Source: Xanthomonas sp. Leaf131
Lineage (GTDB): Bacteria > Pseudomonadota > Gammaproteobacteria > Xanthomonadales > Xanthomonadaceae
Direction of reading: 5' to 3'
Length of the DNA stretch: 64,000 nt
Assembly (NCBI RefSeq): GCF_001423495.1
Contig: NZ_LMOG01000018.1
Span: 564,125 to 628,124, forward strand
Made by a program: the position numbers and the translations under genes. Of the stretch, positions 1 to 8,279 are shown in pieces (the stretch's first letter is position 1; each line of letters starts with the position of its first letter). The notes beneath the pieces were generated by a model that saw only the letters and a list, made by a program, of their open reading frames with translations, had not been told where the DNA came from and did not search any database.

Positions 1-360
1 CGCGAATCGCGCCAGCGCCACCTGCACGATCGGCGCCAGCCGCGCCGGCGCCAGGCCATCGACCACATAGGCGGTGACGCCTGCCCCGACGGCGGCATGG
101 ATCAACGCATCGTCGCCATCGCCGGAAAACATCACCACCGGGCGCGGCGCATGTGCGTGCAGCATCGACAGTTGCTCCAAGGTGTCGCGCGAAGGCGAGT
201 CCACATCGATCACCACCACATCCGGCTGCTGGCTCTGCACCGCGTGCAGCAACGCGCCGACCGAGGCCACATCGTCGAGAACCGTATAACCGGCGCGCGT
301 CAACGCCTGACGCAGTTCGCCGATCGGCTTTTCGGTATCGTTGACCAGCAAAACACGCAT
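1..360 (-). CDS. nasT: NasT-like ANTAR-family response regulator (partial, cut by window edge)
   Basis: Only the N-terminal receiver half (120 codons) is inside the window; the protein continues past position 1. The opening MRVLLVNDTEKPIGELRQAL, the DVVVIDVDSPSRD strand with the phospho-acceptor-like Asp, and the late AYVVDGL segment match the NasT/AmiR receiver type. The usual DD acidic pair is ND and the receiver Lys is Asp, so it may work as a pseudo-receiver. In known systems NasT is an RNA-binding antiterminator held by the nitrate sensor NasS, and it switches on nitrate/nitrite assimilation genes. The gene is divergent from cysG and close to molybdenum-cofactor genes, which fits nitrate assimilation. 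The ANTAR domain itself is not visible, so that part is inferred. Confidence 0.8.
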   Translation of the reverse strand, partial: MRVLLVNDTEKPIGELRQALTRAGYTVLDDVASVGALLHAVQSQQPDVVVIDVDSPSRDTLEQLSMLHAHAPRPVVMFSGDGDDALIHAAVGAGVTAYVVDGLAPARLAPIVQVALARFA

Positions 361-443
361 TGGCGGCGGCGAGGCGTGGACGTGGCCTGATGGTGCCATG
401 CAACATGCCGTTGGTGCGAGCCATCTTTTTTGGAGTACGTGCG

Positions 444-1442
444 ATGCCGTTGTTCCCGTTGTTCGCAAACCTGCAAGCGCGCGCCGTGCTGGTCATCGGC
501 GGTGGCGAGGTCGCTACGCGCAAGGTGCTCGCCCTGCTCAAGGCCGGCGCGCAGATCCGCCTGTATGCGCATGCGCTCTCGCCCGAACTCGCGGTGTTGA
601 TGCAAGCCGGTCGTTTCGAACAGCTGGGCGGCGACTTCGATCCGGCCTGGATCGACGATGTGTGGCTGGTGGTCGCCGCCACCGACGATGCCGACTTGAA
701 TCAACGTGTCGCCGCTGCGGCCGGTGCGCGTCAGCGCTTGGTCAATGTGGTGGACGATGCGGAGTTGTCCACCTACCAGGTGCCGGCGATCGTGGACCGC
801 GACCCGCTGGTCATCGCCATTTCCTCCGCAGGCGCCGCACCGATGCTGGCACGGCGTTTGCGCGAACGGCTGGAGCGCGAGCTGGATGCCTCGGTCGGCC
901 GCTTCGCCGGGATGTTCGCGCGTCACCGCGAGCGCATCCGCAGCCAGTTTCCGGACATGAATCGGCGCCGGCGCTGGTTCGACCGCGTCATCGATGGGCA
1001 GGTGCCGCTGCTGCTGCAAGCCGGCAACGACGCTGCGGCCGAAACCGCATTCACCGCAGCACTGGACGATGCCGGCGCAATACAGGCGCGTGGCAGCGTG
1101 CAACTGGTCGGCACCGGCCCGGGCGATCCCGGCCTGCTAACCATCAAAGCCCTGCGGGCGATGAATCTGGCCGACGTATTGCTGATCGGTGAGGACATCC
1201 CCGATGCGGTGCTGGAACTGGCACGCCGCGATGCCTCGCGCCGCGCCTTGCCGCGTGCGGCCGCTGCACAACACGAGCTATTGCTGGAACTGGCAACAGA
1301 AGGCCTGCATGTGGTCGCGTTGCGCAGTGGCGTCGGCTACAACGATGCCGATGCTGCCGCGATCCAGACCGCGCTGCATGCGCGCGGCCTGGGGTGCGAT
1401 CGTGTGCCTGGCATTGCTGCAGGTCTTCAAGCCAACGCGTGA
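444..1442 (+). CDS. cysG: Siroheme synthase CysG with intact dehydrogenase/ferrochelatase part and truncated, degenerate methyltransferase part
   Basis: The first ~110 residues are the NAD-binding precorrin-2 dehydrogenase/ferrochelatase fold (AVLVIGGGEVATRKVLALL), followed by the helical dimerisation domain to ~210. A methyltransferase domain starts at about residue 218 (LVGTGPGDPGLLTIKAL) but ends at residue 332, whereas full CysG proteins are about 457 residues. The strand that normally reads like YDRLVS is LIGEDIP here, and the RLKGGDPFIFGRG-type motif is ALRSGVGYNDADA, so the catalytic Asp and Lys region is lost. I infer that it oxidises precorrin-2 and inserts iron, and that uroporphyrinogen III methylation is done by another enzyme. 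The ATG at 444 has a GGAG 9 bases upstream; earlier in-frame starts lack support. Siroheme serves nitrite and sulfite reductases. Confidence 0.88.
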   Translation: MPLFPLFANLQARAVLVIGGGEVATRKVLALLKAGAQIRLYAHALSPELAVLMQAGRFEQLGGDFDPAWIDDVWLVVAATDDADLNQRVAAAAGARQRLVNVVDDAELSTYQVPAIVDRDPLVIAISSAGAAPMLARRLRERLERELDASVGRFAGMFARHRERIRSQFPDMNRRRRWFDRVIDGQVPLLLQAGNDAAAETAFTAALDDAGAIQARGSVQLVGTGPGDPGLLTIKALRAMNLADVLLIGEDIPDAVLELARRDASRRALPRAAAAQHELLLELATEGLHVVALRSGVGYNDADAAAIQTALHARGLGCDRVPGIAAGLQANA

Positions 1443-1470
1443 GCGCTGCGCGTGTGCAGCCCCAGCACAC

Positions 1471-1833
1471 TCAGTCTTTCGGAAACCGCTTGCGCGCACT
1501 GTCGCGCACATCGATATCGAAGGTCACGCGCAACGCCATGTGTTCGGCATGGCCGGCGCCGGCATCGAAGCTGAAGCTCAATCCATCGCGGCTGGGCAAC
1601 TGACGTGCATGTTCTTCCAGCGCATCGCGCGGCACCGACAGCTGCCAGTGATCGGTGGCGCAGTTGCAGGCCGCATGACCGCCAGTGAGGCTCACGCTGT
1701 GGCGCACCAATCGCGCGCCCTGCCCGCTCGGCAAGCGGCTTTCGTTATCGACCGTGCGCCCGGCAAGCAATTCGGCCAATTCGGCTTCGTCGATGCGAAA
1801 GCGCAACTGCTGACCTTCAATCTGAATTTTCAT
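1471..1833 (-). CDS. Conserved hypothetical protein, 120 aa
   Basis: The protein starts MKIQIEGQQLRFRIDEAEL and is soluble, without signal peptide or membrane segment. It contains one Cys pair (ACNCATDHW) and an alternating beta-strand-like pattern ending in KRFPKD. I do not recognise a characterised family. Its start codon lies 17 bases inside the end of mobA on the same strand, so translation is probably coupled to mobA. A role linked to molybdenum-cofactor or molybdoenzyme metabolism is inferred from position only. Longer in-frame upstream starts would lie deep inside mobA and were rejected. Confidence 0.72.
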   Translation of the reverse strand: MKIQIEGQQLRFRIDEAELAELLAGRTVDNESRLPSGQGARLVRHSVSLTGGHAACNCATDHWQLSVPRDALEEHARQLPSRDGLSFSFDAGAGHAEHMALRVTFDIDVRDSARKRFPKD

Positions 1834-2386
1834 GAATGAGCTGACTCCACTGCTCGGGCGTATTGCAATTGACGAACGCGCCGCGTTCGCTGGCGGTGAC
1901 AGCCACGCGATGGCACTGCAGTGAACGCTGCAAGGCGCGCAGCGAGCGTGACGATGCAGCACCGGCCATCAATCCCGTCAGCGCCTTACGCACAACCTCA
2001 TCCACGCATAGACGCATCGGCAACATTTCGTCTTCGAAAGCGGCGCAGCGTTGCGGTGGTGGCGCCAGCAATCGATCCAGCAATGGTTTGGACAACAGCG
2101 GCATGTCGACCGGCACCACGATCAACGTTGCCGCATCGGCCACACGATCGATCACGCTGGCCAGACCACCCAGCGGCCCCAGGTCCGGCTGAGCATCGGC
2201 AATCCCTGCATAACCAGGACGATCGCCACTGATCAACACATCCCGCGCGCCGGCATTGCGCAGCAGCGTCTGCATATGTTCGAGCAACGGACGCCCGCGC
2301 CACGGCAGGAGTGCCTTGTCCTGGCCCATGCGCGAGGAACGGCCGCCGGCCAGCACCACACCGATCCACATGTCTGTGGCCGTCAT
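1817..2386 (-). CDS. mobA: Molybdenum cofactor guanylyltransferase MobA
   Basis: The enzyme transfers GMP from GTP to molybdopterin to give the bis-MGD-type cofactor used by DMSO-reductase-family enzymes such as assimilatory nitrate reductase. The diagnostic nucleotide-binding signature VVLAGGRSSRMGQDKALLPW sits near residue 10, followed by LISGDRPGYAGI and PDLGPLGGLASVI, then the PVDMPLL Mg-site strand. The 189-residue length is typical. The chosen ATG gives MTATDMW; a second ATG five codons later is possible. It lies 46 bases after moeA on the same strand, so moeA-mobA-(120-aa gene) looks like one operon. Confidence 0.93.
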   Translation of the reverse strand: MTATDMWIGVVLAGGRSSRMGQDKALLPWRGRPLLEHMQTLLRNAGARDVLISGDRPGYAGIADAQPDLGPLGGLASVIDRVADAATLIVVPVDMPLLSKPLLDRLLAPPPQRCAAFEDEMLPMRLCVDEVVRKALTGLMAGAASSRSLRALQRSLQCHRVAVTASERGAFVNCNTPEQWSQLIHENSD

Positions 2387-2432
2387 GTCGCCTGCTCGCA
2401 GACACTGCGTCGCACTGCACGCCAATGCAGGC

Positions 2433-3686
2433 TCATGGCGCAATCGCCGGTGCAGCCGGCTGCAGATGCCCCAGCCCGAACACCTGTGCCGTCGTGCTGG
2501 GCGCGGCGCCATCGTCCTGCGGCTCCAACACCGCCCACACATTGGCCTGCAACAATGGCGCCACGCGAAAGGACTCTTGCTGCGGCAAGATCTGTACCGA
2601 GAGCACACCGGCATCGCTGCAGTCCAAACGCGCGCGCAGGTGCTGCCGCCAGATCGGTCGTGCATGCATCGGCGCGTGCAGCGCAACACGCAAACCGCGC
2701 TCCGCAGGCATGCCGAGCAACCCACGCAAGGCCGGTTCGATGAAAAAACGGAGCCCGGCAGCGCTGGCCATTGGATTGCCCGGCAGACCGAAATACAGCG
2801 CACCATCCGCAAAGCGCGCCAACAGCACCGGCTTGCCGGGCCGCACTGCGACCTTATGGAACAGCAACGCCGCCCCATGTCGCGCCAACGCATCCGGCAC
2901 GAAATCGTAGCGACCACGCGATACCGCACCGGTGCTCAAGATGACATCGGCGCCCGCATGCCGCGCCTGCGCAAGCGCCGCATCGAACGCCACATCGTCG
3001 TCGCCTACCTGCCCGCGCCACACCAGTTCGGCACCGGCTGCCTGCAACTGACTGAGCAGATAGCTGCTGGTGCCATCGCGGATCTGGCCAGGCTGCAATG
3101 GCTGCGTCGGATCGCCGATCAACTCGCGGCCAGTCGCAATCAACGCAACACGCGGACGCCGCACCACCTGCATACGCGCACAGCCCAGTCCAGCCAACAG
3201 CATCAAGTGTGCGCCGCGCACGACGGTACCGGCTTCGATCACGCGGTCGTGCAAGGCCACATCTTCACCGCGACGGCGAATGTGCTGACCCGCGCGCACA
3301 TCTGCGCGTAGCCGGATGCGGCTGGGACGTGCGCCGTCATGCGCCAGCAGTTCCACCTGCTCGATCGGCACCACCGCATCGGCACCCACCGGCAAGCCGG
3401 CACCAGTCATGATCTCCCACGCGCCGCCTGCGGTGACGCGGCCAGCATCTGCACCTGCGGGTACGGTCGCAGCGATCGTGTGCTCGCTGTCTGAGACCGC
3501 GCCACGGCCACCAGTGACCAATGCAAATCCATCCATCGCGCTGTTATCGAACGCCGGCAACTCGGCCGGACTCGACAATGCCTGCGCAAGCACGCGACCC
3601 TGCGCATCGGCACTGTCCACCCACTCGCTGGCAAGCGTGGCGACCTGCTGATGGACCAGTGCAAGGGCTTCGGCGTAGCTGATCAT
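2433..3686 (-). CDS. moeA: Molybdopterin molybdenumtransferase MoeA, first copy
   Basis: MoeA inserts molybdate into adenylylated molybdopterin. The 417-residue protein shows the family order: FDNSAMDGFAL near residue 55, MTGAGLPVGADAVVPIE near 110, IATGREL near 200, and the final FGLPGNPMASAAG segment near 320. The segment that is usually TSGGVSVGDYD reads STGAVSRGRYDF, so a normally invariant Gly is Ala. The other MoeA in this window (6968-8188) keeps CGGVSAG and is only distantly similar, so these are old paralogues and not a recent duplication. It heads the moeA-mobA operon. The start at MISYAEALAL matches the family N-terminus; no strong ribosome binding site is visible. Confidence 0.9.
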   Translation of the reverse strand: MISYAEALALVHQQVATLASEWVDSADAQGRVLAQALSSPAELPAFDNSAMDGFALVTGGRGAVSDSEHTIAATVPAGADAGRVTAGGAWEIMTGAGLPVGADAVVPIEQVELLAHDGARPSRIRLRADVRAGQHIRRRGEDVALHDRVIEAGTVVRGAHLMLLAGLGCARMQVVRRPRVALIATGRELIGDPTQPLQPGQIRDGTSSYLLSQLQAAGAELVWRGQVGDDDVAFDAALAQARHAGADVILSTGAVSRGRYDFVPDALARHGAALLFHKVAVRPGKPVLLARFADGALYFGLPGNPMASAAGLRFFIEPALRGLLGMPAERGLRVALHAPMHARPIWRQHLRARLDCSDAGVLSVQILPQQESFRVAPLLQANVWAVLEPQDDGAAPSTTAQVFGLGHLQPAAPAIAP

Positions 3687-3891
3687 GAGCAAGACGACTG
3701 CCGACCGATGGAGGACCCGGCTAGGATACCGACCTCCAGCGCGGCTGGTACAGGCGCTGCCGCGAGGGCCTTGCGGTGCATGCCGCATCGGTGACCGATC
3801 GCACGATTACCACAGCGCTCGAATCTGCTCGAACGCATCGTCAACACGCGGCGCCGCACAGTTGCAGGCAATCCTTCCCTCCCTGAGCAAC

Positions 3892-4158
3892 ATGCATCTT
3901 GTCGACATGGTTGGCTGGCTCGCCAGCATTGTTCTGATCGCCACCCTGATTCGCCAGATTTATAAGCAATGGCGGTCCCCTGCGGAACAGGGTGTCTCGC
4001 GCTGGTTGTTCATTGGCCAGATCAGCGCCTCGATATTGTTTATTTTCTACAGTTATCTGGTCGGCAACGCGGTATTTATCGTCAGCAACGCGCTGATCCT
4101 GCTGACCATCCATCACCGGCTATGTGCTGCAACGGATCAGGCATCGCCAGCTGCGTAG
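3892..4158 (+). CDS. Small PQ-loop / SemiSWEET-like membrane protein, 88 aa
   Basis: The protein has three predicted membrane helices: about residues 5-22 (VGWLASIVLIATLI), 38-58 (WLFIGQISASILFIFYSYL) and 61-78 (NAVFIVSNALILLTI). This is the three-helix half-transporter layout of SemiSWEET and PQ-loop proteins, with RQIYKQW at the position of the PQ motif. Such proteins can act as dimeric sugar transporters, but the PQ dipeptide is missing and the substrate cannot be told. The stop codon is only 2 bases from the convergent xthA stop. The start could also be the Met five codons further on. Confidence 0.72.
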   Translation: MHLVDMVGWLASIVLIATLIRQIYKQWRSPAEQGVSRWLFIGQISASILFIFYSYLVGNAVFIVSNALILLTIHHRLCAATDQASPAA

Positions 4159-4160
4159 AC

Positions 4161-5165
4161 TCAGCTGACCCGCTTGGCTGCCTTGCGTGGTTTTGCAGTA
4201 CGGGGCGTCGGTTTTTTCACTGCGGCCTTCTTCTCAGACGTTTTCCCAGCCGCCTTTGATGCAGTTTTCTTTTCCGTCGTGCGCGCAGGCGTCTTTTTGA
4301 CAGCAGCACGCTTGAGCGTCTTGGACGCAGTCTTAGGCGTAACTTCCGCATCCACCACTGTCTCTACAGCGGCATCCGGCACATGCACGCTGATCCAGGT
4401 CGGCGCATGATCGCTGGCCTTTTCCAAAGCGCGCACCCACTTGTCCACACCCGCATCCTGCAAGCCAGGCGTCAACATGCGATTGAGCAACAGATGATCG
4501 ATACGCAGGCCGCGATCACGCGCAAAGTGCTGGCGAAAATAATCCCAGAACGTGTAGATCTGCGCCTCGCCGTGCACGCTGAGCACGCTGTCGGTCCAGC
4601 CTTGCTGCAATAGCGTTGCGTACGCCTCACGGCTTTCAGGCTGCAACAATGCGTCCTTGCGCCAGCCCTTGGGGTCGTAGATATCCGCATCGGTCGGCAC
4701 CACATTGAAATCGCCGATCAACGCCACTGGATACGGCAAGTCCACCAACGTCTTGGCATGGCGGATCAGACGTTGGAACCAGGCCAGCTTGTAATCGAAT
4801 TTCGGCCCCGGCTGCGGATTGCCGTTGGGCAGATACAGGCAGGCCACCACCACGCCATGAATCGCCGCTTCCAGATAGCGGCTCTGCGTATCGCCAGGGC
4901 CCCACGGTAGCCCACGGCGAATCTCCACCGGATCTGCGCCACGTGCCAGCAAGGCCACACCGTTCCACGACTTCTCGCCCTGCCAGATCACCCCATAGCC
5001 GGTGTCGCGGATCGCCTGTTGCGGAAACGCCTCCTGCGTGGCCTTCAGCTCCTGCAAGCCGACAATGTCCGGTTGCTCGCGCTGCAACCAATCAAGCAGA
5101 TGCGGCAGCCGGCGATGGATGCCATTGACGTTGAACGTGGCGATCTTGCGTGTGGTGGCTGACAT
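4161..5165 (-). CDS. xthA: Exodeoxyribonuclease III-type AP endonuclease with a long basic C-terminal tail
   Basis: Residues 1 to about 265 form a complete ExoIII/AP-endonuclease domain: IATFNVNGI at the start, VGLQELKATQ with the metal-binding Glu, ALIGDFNVVPTDADI, LRIDHLL, and ASDHAPTW with the catalytic Asp-His. It removes abasic sites and 3'-blocked ends in base-excision repair. After VHVPDA comes a tail of about 70 residues rich in Lys, Ala, Thr and Pro (repeats such as KKTASKAAGK and AAVKKPT) that looks like histone H1 or bacterial H1-like tails. I infer that the tail increases non-specific DNA binding. ExoIII family members usually end near residue 260-270. Confidence 0.92.
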   Translation of the reverse strand: MSATTRKIATFNVNGIHRRLPHLLDWLQREQPDIVGLQELKATQEAFPQQAIRDTGYGVIWQGEKSWNGVALLARGADPVEIRRGLPWGPGDTQSRYLEAAIHGVVVACLYLPNGNPQPGPKFDYKLAWFQRLIRHAKTLVDLPYPVALIGDFNVVPTDADIYDPKGWRKDALLQPESREAYATLLQQGWTDSVLSVHGEAQIYTFWDYFRQHFARDRGLRIDHLLLNRMLTPGLQDAGVDKWVRALEKASDHAPTWISVHVPDAAVETVVDAEVTPKTASKTLKRAAVKKTPARTTEKKTASKAAGKTSEKKAAVKKPTPRTAKPRKAAKRVS

Positions 5166-5342
5166 GGCGATGCGCGTGGCCGGCTGCGTAAGTTCACGAC
5201 AATGGCGTCTACCGCATGAAGCCGGTGCTCAAGCGAGGTGAAGCCTTCGCGTGCGTTTTGCCATGCGGTTGACGGCCAAGCCGCAAGGTTCGCTCAGCCG
5301 GCCGCAGCAAGCGCGCCGAGCCTCACAGCCCAAGACGCCTGG

Positions 5343-5558
5343 TCAAGCCCCCGGATCCGCAGGCCCGAGCTGATGGGCCGCCAGCATCTCGTCGATCCGC
5401 TTCACGATCTGCGCAGCCTGTTCCTTCGAATCGGCCTTCGCGGTGATGGTTTCCGCCCGTGCGTGGAAGACATCCCAGAAATCGTCCGGGTGCTGGCTGC
5501 GGATGTCGGGCAGTTCGTCGGCGAGGTGTTTCAGTTGCGCATCGATCTCAGGTGTCAT
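5343..5558 (-). CDS. Small hypothetical protein, 71 aa
   Basis: The product, beginning MTPEIDAQLKHLADELPDI, is a charged, helix-prone soluble protein with the segments DDFWDVFHARAETI and AAQIVKRIDEML. I recognise no family. Reading as a gene is supported by a near-perfect ribosome binding site (AAAAAAGGAGACG) 5 bases before the ATG and by balanced composition. It is divergent from moeB. A pair of identical 10-bp direct repeats lies in its upstream region. Confidence 0.75.
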   Translation of the reverse strand: MTPEIDAQLKHLADELPDIRSQHPDDFWDVFHARAETITAKADSKEQAAQIVKRIDEMLAAHQLGPADPGA

Positions 5559-5575
5559 GAACGTCTCCTTTTTTA

Positions 5576-5600
5576 TCTACGCTAGTTTCGTCTACGCTAG
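5576..5600. repeat. Two direct copies of TCTACGCTAG, 15-bp period
   Basis: TCTACGCTAG occurs at 5576-5585 and again at 5591-5600, separated by TTTCG. The pair lies in the short region between the divergent 71-aa gene and moeB, so it may be a protein-binding site. Nothing identifies the binding protein. Confidence 0.45.
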
Positions 5601-5676
5601 CGCGACCTCGGTGAGCCTGATGCCAACGCTGCAAGGCAGCACATCGCCACAGCGGGGTTTGCGCGACAATAGCCGC

Positions 5677-6819
5677 ATGAGCAGCCACGACATCCTCCCC
5701 GCCAATGCCCGCGCCCGTGCCTTGCAAGGCGCGTTGCTGATCGATATCCGGCAATTGCACGAGCGTGCCAGCGGCCAGGCCGAAGGCGCACTGGCCATCG
5801 TGCAGGGCGATCTGGAAACTGCACCCGCACGGCATCTGCCCGAGTACACGCGCGAGATCGTATTGATCTGCCAAAGCGGCAAGCGCTCGGCGCAGACGGC
5901 CGAGGTGCTGCGTGCGCACGGCTATACAACGGTGTCTTCGGTACTCGGCGGCACCACCGCGTGGACGAACGACGGCCTGCCGCTGGTGCGCCCCACGCTA
6001 CCGGCGGACGAACAGGATTTTCTAGAGCGCTATTCGCGCCACCTACGCCTGTCGCAGGTCGGTCTCGAAGGCCAGCAGCGGCTGGCGCGTGCGCGCGTAT
6101 TGCTGATCGGTGCGGGCGGGCTTGGCTCGCCGGCTGCGTTTTATCTTGCGGCGGCCGGTGTTGGCCATCTGCGCATCGCCGACGACGATGTCGTGGATCG
6201 CAGCAATCTGCAGCGCCAGATTCTGCATACCGAAGACAGCGTCGGCATGGCGAAAGTCACCTCGGCCGCGCAGCGCATCGCTGCACTCAATCCACGCGTG
6301 CAGGTCGAGGCGCTGCAGACGCGCGTCACCGCCAGCAATGTCGAGGCGCTGCTGCAGGACGTGGATGTCGTGATCGATGGTGCCGACAACTTTCCTGCGC
6401 GCTATCTGCTCAACGATGCCTGCGTCAAACTCGGCAAGCCGCTGGTGTACGGCGCGGTGCAGCAGTTCGAAGGGCAATTGAGCGTATTCGATGCCGGCCG
6501 CAAGCGAGGGCATGCGCCCTGCTATCGCTGCCTGTTCCCCGAACCGCCGCCGCCGGAGTTCGCGCCCAGCTGCGCCGAGGCCGGCGTTCTCGGCGTGCTG
6601 CCTGGCGTGATCGGCTTGCTGCAAGCCAGCGAAGCGATTAAATTACTGCTCGGTCTAGGCGACTCTCTCACCGGACGCCTGCTTAGCTTCGATGCCCTGG
6701 CAATGCGCTTCCGCGAGATCCGGCTGCCGCCGGATCCACAGTGTCCGGTCTGCGCGCCCGGCGTCGCCTTTCCCGGCTATGCCGACTACGCCGCGTTTTG
6801 CGGCAGCGCAATCGGCTGA
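5677..6819 (+). CDS. moeB: MoeB/ThiF-type adenylyltransferase with an N-terminal rhodanese domain
   Basis: Residues 1-110 are a rhodanese-like domain with active-site loop ICQSGKRS (Cys about residue 65). Residues about 125-380 are an E1-like MoeB domain: LIGAGGLGSPAAFYLAAAG for ATP binding, SNLQRQILH with the Arg finger region, DGADNFPARYLLND, a Zn site made by CYRC and CPVC, and SCAEAGVLGVLPG. MoeB adenylates the C-terminus of MoaD; a rhodanese can then supply sulfur. In eukaryotic MOCS3/Uba4 the rhodanese is C-terminal, so the order is reversed here. The ATG at 5677 follows TAGCCGC; longer upstream reading is possible but would run through the intergenic repeats. Confidence 0.92.
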   Translation: MSSHDILPANARARALQGALLIDIRQLHERASGQAEGALAIVQGDLETAPARHLPEYTREIVLICQSGKRSAQTAEVLRAHGYTTVSSVLGGTTAWTNDGLPLVRPTLPADEQDFLERYSRHLRLSQVGLEGQQRLARARVLLIGAGGLGSPAAFYLAAAGVGHLRIADDDVVDRSNLQRQILHTEDSVGMAKVTSAAQRIAALNPRVQVEALQTRVTASNVEALLQDVDVVIDGADNFPARYLLNDACVKLGKPLVYGAVQQFEGQLSVFDAGRKRGHAPCYRCLFPEPPPPEFAPSCAEAGVLGVLPGVIGLLQASEAIKLLLGLGDSLTGRLLSFDALAMRFREIRLPPDPQCPVCAPGVAFPGYADYAAFCGSAIG

Positions 6820-6967
6820 GCGCAGCGCTCAAGCGGTTGCTTAGCCAAGTGGGCTGACGGGGCGCACGTTGTAGAGCCTGGTTCGGCCGCTGTGCTCCAG
6901 CGTTCTGCCTCAAACACTTGCTGCACACACACCTGACGCCTCTTTGCTACATGTTTTCAACCAACGA

Positions 6968-8188
6968 TCAAAGCGCGTAAGGAATCACCCGCACAATCTC
7001 GCCCGCCTCGAAGCGTCGCGCCTGCTCCGGTAACACGATCAGCGCATTGCTATCGGCCGCACCTCGCAACAGATGCGATGCATCGCCACGATGCGGCAGC
7101 GCGCTCAGACGCCCGTCTTCGCCGCATTCCAAGCGCCCGCGCAAAAACTCCAGGCGCTCGTGGCGTTTGTCCCACGGGCTTGCCAGCGCCGCATGCCACA
7201 CCGGGCGCGGCTCGCTACGTCCCTGCAAGCCATCCAGCAGCGGCACACCGTAGGCGATCAGCGTCGCCAGCACCGACACCGGATTGCCCGGCAAACCCAG
7301 CACCAGACAGCGGCCGATCTGCCCCAGCACCGCCGGCATGCCCGGGCGCATGCGCACGCGCCAGAAGTGGATGCGGCCCAGTTCGCCGATCAGCTGCGGC
7401 AGATAATCCTTTTCGCCTGCCGAGACACCGCCGCAGGTGATCACCACATCGAATGCAGCCGCGGCGTCTTCCAGCATGGTGCGGATACGTTGCGGATCAT
7501 CCGGCAAGGTCGGCCATGCGGTCGGCGCATAGCCCAGTGCCCGCAGTTGCGCCATCAACATGTCGCGATTGCTGTTGTAGATCTGCCCCGGCCCCAGCGG
7601 CATGCCCGGCTCCACCAGCTCATCGCCGGTGGCCAACACCGCAATGGTCGGCCGCGGCGCCACTGCAAGCCGCGATAGGCCAAGCGCCGCCGCCAACCCG
7701 ATGCGGGCAGGCGTCAACACCTGCCCGGTCTGTATCACCAGATCGCCAGCGCACACATCGCTGCCGGCCAGCCGCACCGCCGCGCCCAATGCAGGCGTCG
7801 TGCGGAAGCGCACCACACCATCGCGCGCATCGGCATCTTCCTTCGGAATCACCGTATCGGCGCCATCCGGCAGCGGCGCGCCGGTCGTGATGCGCAAGCA
7901 TTGCCCCGCGCTCAGCGTGCCGGTCCAACGCTCGCCGGCGAATTGTTCGCCGACCAGTTGCAACGACGCATTGCCGCCAGCGATATCGACATGCCGCAAC
8001 GCAAAGCCGTCCATCGCGCTATTGGCGAATGGCGGCAGGGCGAGTGGCGCGATCAGATCCGCCGCGGAAATCCGCCCATCGGCACGCGCGGTGGCGATGT
8101 TCTCATCGGGCGGCCGGCTGTTGGCCGCAACGGCCTGCAGAATCTGCAGCGCCTGCGCATAGGGAATGCGGGAGGGATAATCGGTCAT
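6968..8188 (-). CDS. moeA: Molybdopterin molybdenumtransferase MoeA, second copy
   Basis: This 406-residue MoeA has all usual blocks: FANSAMDGFAL near residue 55, RITTGAPLPDGADTVIPKED near 100, LATGDEL near 190, IYNSNRDML, the canonical ITCGGVSAGEKDYL near 245, and LGLPGNPVSVLATL near 310. It is therefore the better-conserved copy and likely the main molybdate-insertion enzyme. It faces moeB in a convergent arrangement with about 150 bases between the stop codons. The protein starts MTDYPSRIPYAQALQIL. Confidence 0.92.
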   Translation of the reverse strand: MTDYPSRIPYAQALQILQAVAANSRPPDENIATARADGRISAADLIAPLALPPFANSAMDGFALRHVDIAGGNASLQLVGEQFAGERWTGTLSAGQCLRITTGAPLPDGADTVIPKEDADARDGVVRFRTTPALGAAVRLAGSDVCAGDLVIQTGQVLTPARIGLAAALGLSRLAVAPRPTIAVLATGDELVEPGMPLGPGQIYNSNRDMLMAQLRALGYAPTAWPTLPDDPQRIRTMLEDAAAAFDVVITCGGVSAGEKDYLPQLIGELGRIHFWRVRMRPGMPAVLGQIGRCLVLGLPGNPVSVLATLIAYGVPLLDGLQGRSEPRPVWHAALASPWDKRHERLEFLRGRLECGEDGRLSALPHRGDASHLLRGAADSNALIVLPEQARRFEAGEIVRVIPYAL

Positions 8189-8261
8189 GGTGCGCAGGAT
8201 ACCAGCGCGTCACGCCGACACAGAACGGCGACCAGCACTATCGCCTGCCCGTCAGAGGGCA

Positions 8262-8279
8262 TGGCCGGCATGCCGGCCA
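8262..8279. repeat. 18-bp perfect palindrome TGGCCGGCATGCCGGCCA
   Basis: The sequence reads identically on both strands and sits between the moeA start and the der stop. It has no U-tract on either side, so it is not a normal intrinsic terminator. It could be an extragenic palindrome or a protein site. Confidence 0.5.
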
